From: Canis aureus
Taxonomy: Eukaryota > Chordata > Mammalia > Carnivora > Canidae
DNA: 64,000 bases
NCBI RefSeq assembly: GCF_053574225.1
Contig: NC_135632.1
Location: 33,050,001 to 33,114,000, forward strand
Direction of reading: 5' to 3'
Shown here: one piece after another, positions 62,143 to 64,000 of the stretch
Layout of the letters: every line of letters begins with the position of its first letter
How positions within the stretch are numbered: position 1 is the stretch's first letter
Position numbers and translations under genes: made by a program
The notes under the pieces: model-generated
Told to the model about the DNA's origin: nothing
Databases searched by the model: none
Seen by the model: the letters and a program-made list of their open reading frames with translations, nothing else

Positions 62143-62336
62143 GAGCATCTGGGTGGCTCAGTAGGTTAAGCATCTGCCTTTGGCTCAGGTCATGATCCCG
62201 GGGTCCTGGGATCAAGTCCCCTATCAGGCTCCCTGCTCTGTGGGGAGCCTGCTTCTCTCTTTCCCTCTGCCTGCCACTTCCCCTGCTTGTGTTCTCTCAC
62301 TCTCCATCAAATAAATAAATAAAATCTTTTAAAAAA
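62143..62336 (+). mobile_element. Older carnivore tRNA-derived SINE
   Basis: GAGCATCTGGGTGGCTCAGT head, GGTCATGATCCCGGGGTCCT, GCTCCCTGCTCTGTGGGGAG and an AAATAAATAAATAAAATC tail. Antisense to THRB. Confidence 0.92.
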
Positions 62337-63299
62337 TAGAGAGGAATAATAGCAATTAGTAGGAGGGTCCCCAACCACAAACCACACTTCGAGGTGTGCT
62401 GATTGGCTAGATGACTGACCTGACAGATGGGCTCACTGTGGAACTTTGAGAAAGTAATTTGTTCTTTTGGTTCTTGCACTGCAGATCCTTAACTTTTTGT
62501 ATCCTTCAGGGCTATTTGGTTCTTATCAATTCAATTGGGGTCCTTGAAATGGGACTAGTTAGATGTACTTTTGGCCTTAATGCTATTGCTTCATGCTAGA
62601 CATCAAGGGTGTTGTCCTGCACAGGGTAGGCACTTAATAAACACTTAAGGGGTGCATGCATGGATGGCAGCCCAGGACTGAGATATCAAGCATACTTAGG
62701 CGTTGGACAGAGATAGCCAGGAAGTAAATGCCTGGCATAAATGGGCATCAAAATGGAACTCTCCTCACAGTGATTTTATACGGGTGGCAAACAGGCAGAG
62801 CAGATGGAGAAGAACCAACTTGAAAAAGAAAAAAGTGACTAATTGAGTTGTTTCTCTGGTGCCTCACTAAGTACAGGTGTTCATTGTGGATGAGCAAGAT
62901 TCAGTTCATAAGGTTCATAGGCCATGACAACTTAGGCTTTCCCATGACATTTTCATGTTGAACCAAGCCACTGCCATCCATTCATGCCAAGATGAACCCT
63001 GATGGTTACTTAGAAACTACTGAAGAGTTTTCCTTAGTTGTTTTTCTTTTAATACTAGAATCTTGAGGAAGGACCTTAATATAATAATTTAATTATATTT
63101 TCTCATTGAACAGTTCTCTGACTTTAAGCAAAGGAGAACTTAACGCAGAATGGATTATCAACTCTAATCCCCACCCCCTTCAAATGTCATGCCCTACCTC
63201 CCACTCACCTGGCCTAATCTCCTTCTCCATTCCTTATCAGACACACAGTGCAGCACCAGGAATTTATGTGATTTAATGATGCATAGCTAATTATACTGA

Positions 63300-63480
63300 T
63301 CCCAGTTATAATGATAGCTGCTATTTAGAGAGCACTTAGGACAGGTACTATGCTAAATGCATGCTTAAATATATTATCGTATTTAATTCCATCAATAGTC
63401 ACATAAGTTTGCTCAAGGGACAGAGTGGAAGGATTAGGATTCTAGCCCAAATTTGTGGTTTTAACTACCGTACTACATTC
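63300..63480 (-). repeat. MIR-like fragment
   Basis: GGTACTATGCTAAATGCATG, AATTCCATCAATAGTCACAT and GGATTAGGATTCTAGCCCAA in reverse MIR order. Confidence 0.55.
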
Positions 63481-64000
63481 AGGGTCTTGGGTCCAAATAG
63501 AGACTGTTTCCTTTTGCTTTTAAGGTATAACAACAAAGTGAGAAGTATACAGGATTAGGAACTCTGGGTACCCAAGGCCAAGATTTCTTGTAAATGATAG
63601 ACATAGACAGATCCTATGAATGAATGAATGAACATGGGTACCAACTGTGAATGAATCAAATTTAGTTTGTGAGTTTTTTAGATCATGAAGACACTACAGT
63701 TTCATGTTGGTATTTCACTATAAACCAAGGACTGACATGGTTTTGATGCCAGCTCATAAAATCTGAAGATACAATCTGGTTACAAACTCTAAGACTAACT
63801 CTCAATTATATCTCAAACAAATTTGCACACATATACACCACACACACAAACATACTTATATGGGGACACTTTAAAAAAACTTATTTTGTTCTTTTTCTAA
63901 ATATCTTTTCAATTTCTCAAATCTTCCAAATAATAAAGGTGAGAGGCAGTTCAAACACAAATCTCAAAGAGAACATGTATAGTTTTAACTGCACTCAAAT

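Larger units (their letters stand above)
44787..64000 (-). other. Intron of the TRbeta1 transcript / upstream of TRbeta2
   Basis: No THRB exon is recognised here; the TRbeta1 N-terminal coding exon is not present. SINEs and old repeats are listed separately. 45701-46500, 46700-48550, 51150-52280, 52620-54800 and 54800-56500 look unique with no nameable element. No tRNA, snRNA or other gene was found. Confidence 0.7.

Noticed and set aside
44787..64000. TRbeta1 N-terminal coding exon
   Set aside because: Looked for on the minus strand by its expected peptide. Not found, so it probably lies beyond 64000.

Overview
This is a stretch of canid nuclear DNA (most likely dog) carrying the 3' two-thirds of the thyroid hormone receptor beta gene, THRB, read on the minus strand. 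The organism call rests on about 15 tRNA-Lys-derived SINEs of the canine SINEC type. Several have the young head GGGATCCCTGGGTGGCGCAG, an AAATAAATAAA-type tail and perfect target-site duplications. The rest of the sequence is ordinary AT-rich mammalian intron with L1, L2, MIR and hAT fossils. No prokaryotic, viral or CRISPR-like system is present.

Six coding exons are readable, with canonical GT/AG ends and compatible phases. In transcript order they are: the TRbeta2-specific first coding exon (44786-44459), zinc finger 1 (29329-29229), zinc finger 2 (24287-24140), hinge/start of the ligand-binding domain (21275-21070), LBD exon A (10889-10743) and LBD exon B (7021-6763). They total 1189 nt, or 396 codons plus one base. 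That leaves 80 codons for the terminal exon (helices 8-12), which is not in the window and must lie below position 1. The sum of 476 residues equals the known length of TRbeta2. The TRbeta1-specific N-terminal exon was not found and should lie above 64000.

Layout. 1-6762: part of the last intron, holding a 2.3 kb degenerate L1 and three SINEs. 7022-10742, 10890-21069, 21276-24139, 24288-29228 and 29330-44458: introns with scattered SINEs, MIRs, L1/L2 pieces and microsatellites. 44787-64000: TRbeta2 promoter region and upstream intron of the longer TRbeta1 transcript, rich in unique AT-rich sequence.

The most interesting observations are: (1) a SINE with a perfect 14-bp target duplication inserted only 26 nt upstream of the splice acceptor of the in-frame 147-bp LBD exon, so that the branch-point region has been replaced; (2) an overlapping ONECUT-OTX/CRX composite motif about 540 bp upstream of the TRbeta2 start codon, alongside a TATA-like box, a POU octamer and an upstream ORF; (3) a set of apparent tail-only retrotransposition scars, in which 10-14 bp direct repeats flank nothing but an A/T tract.
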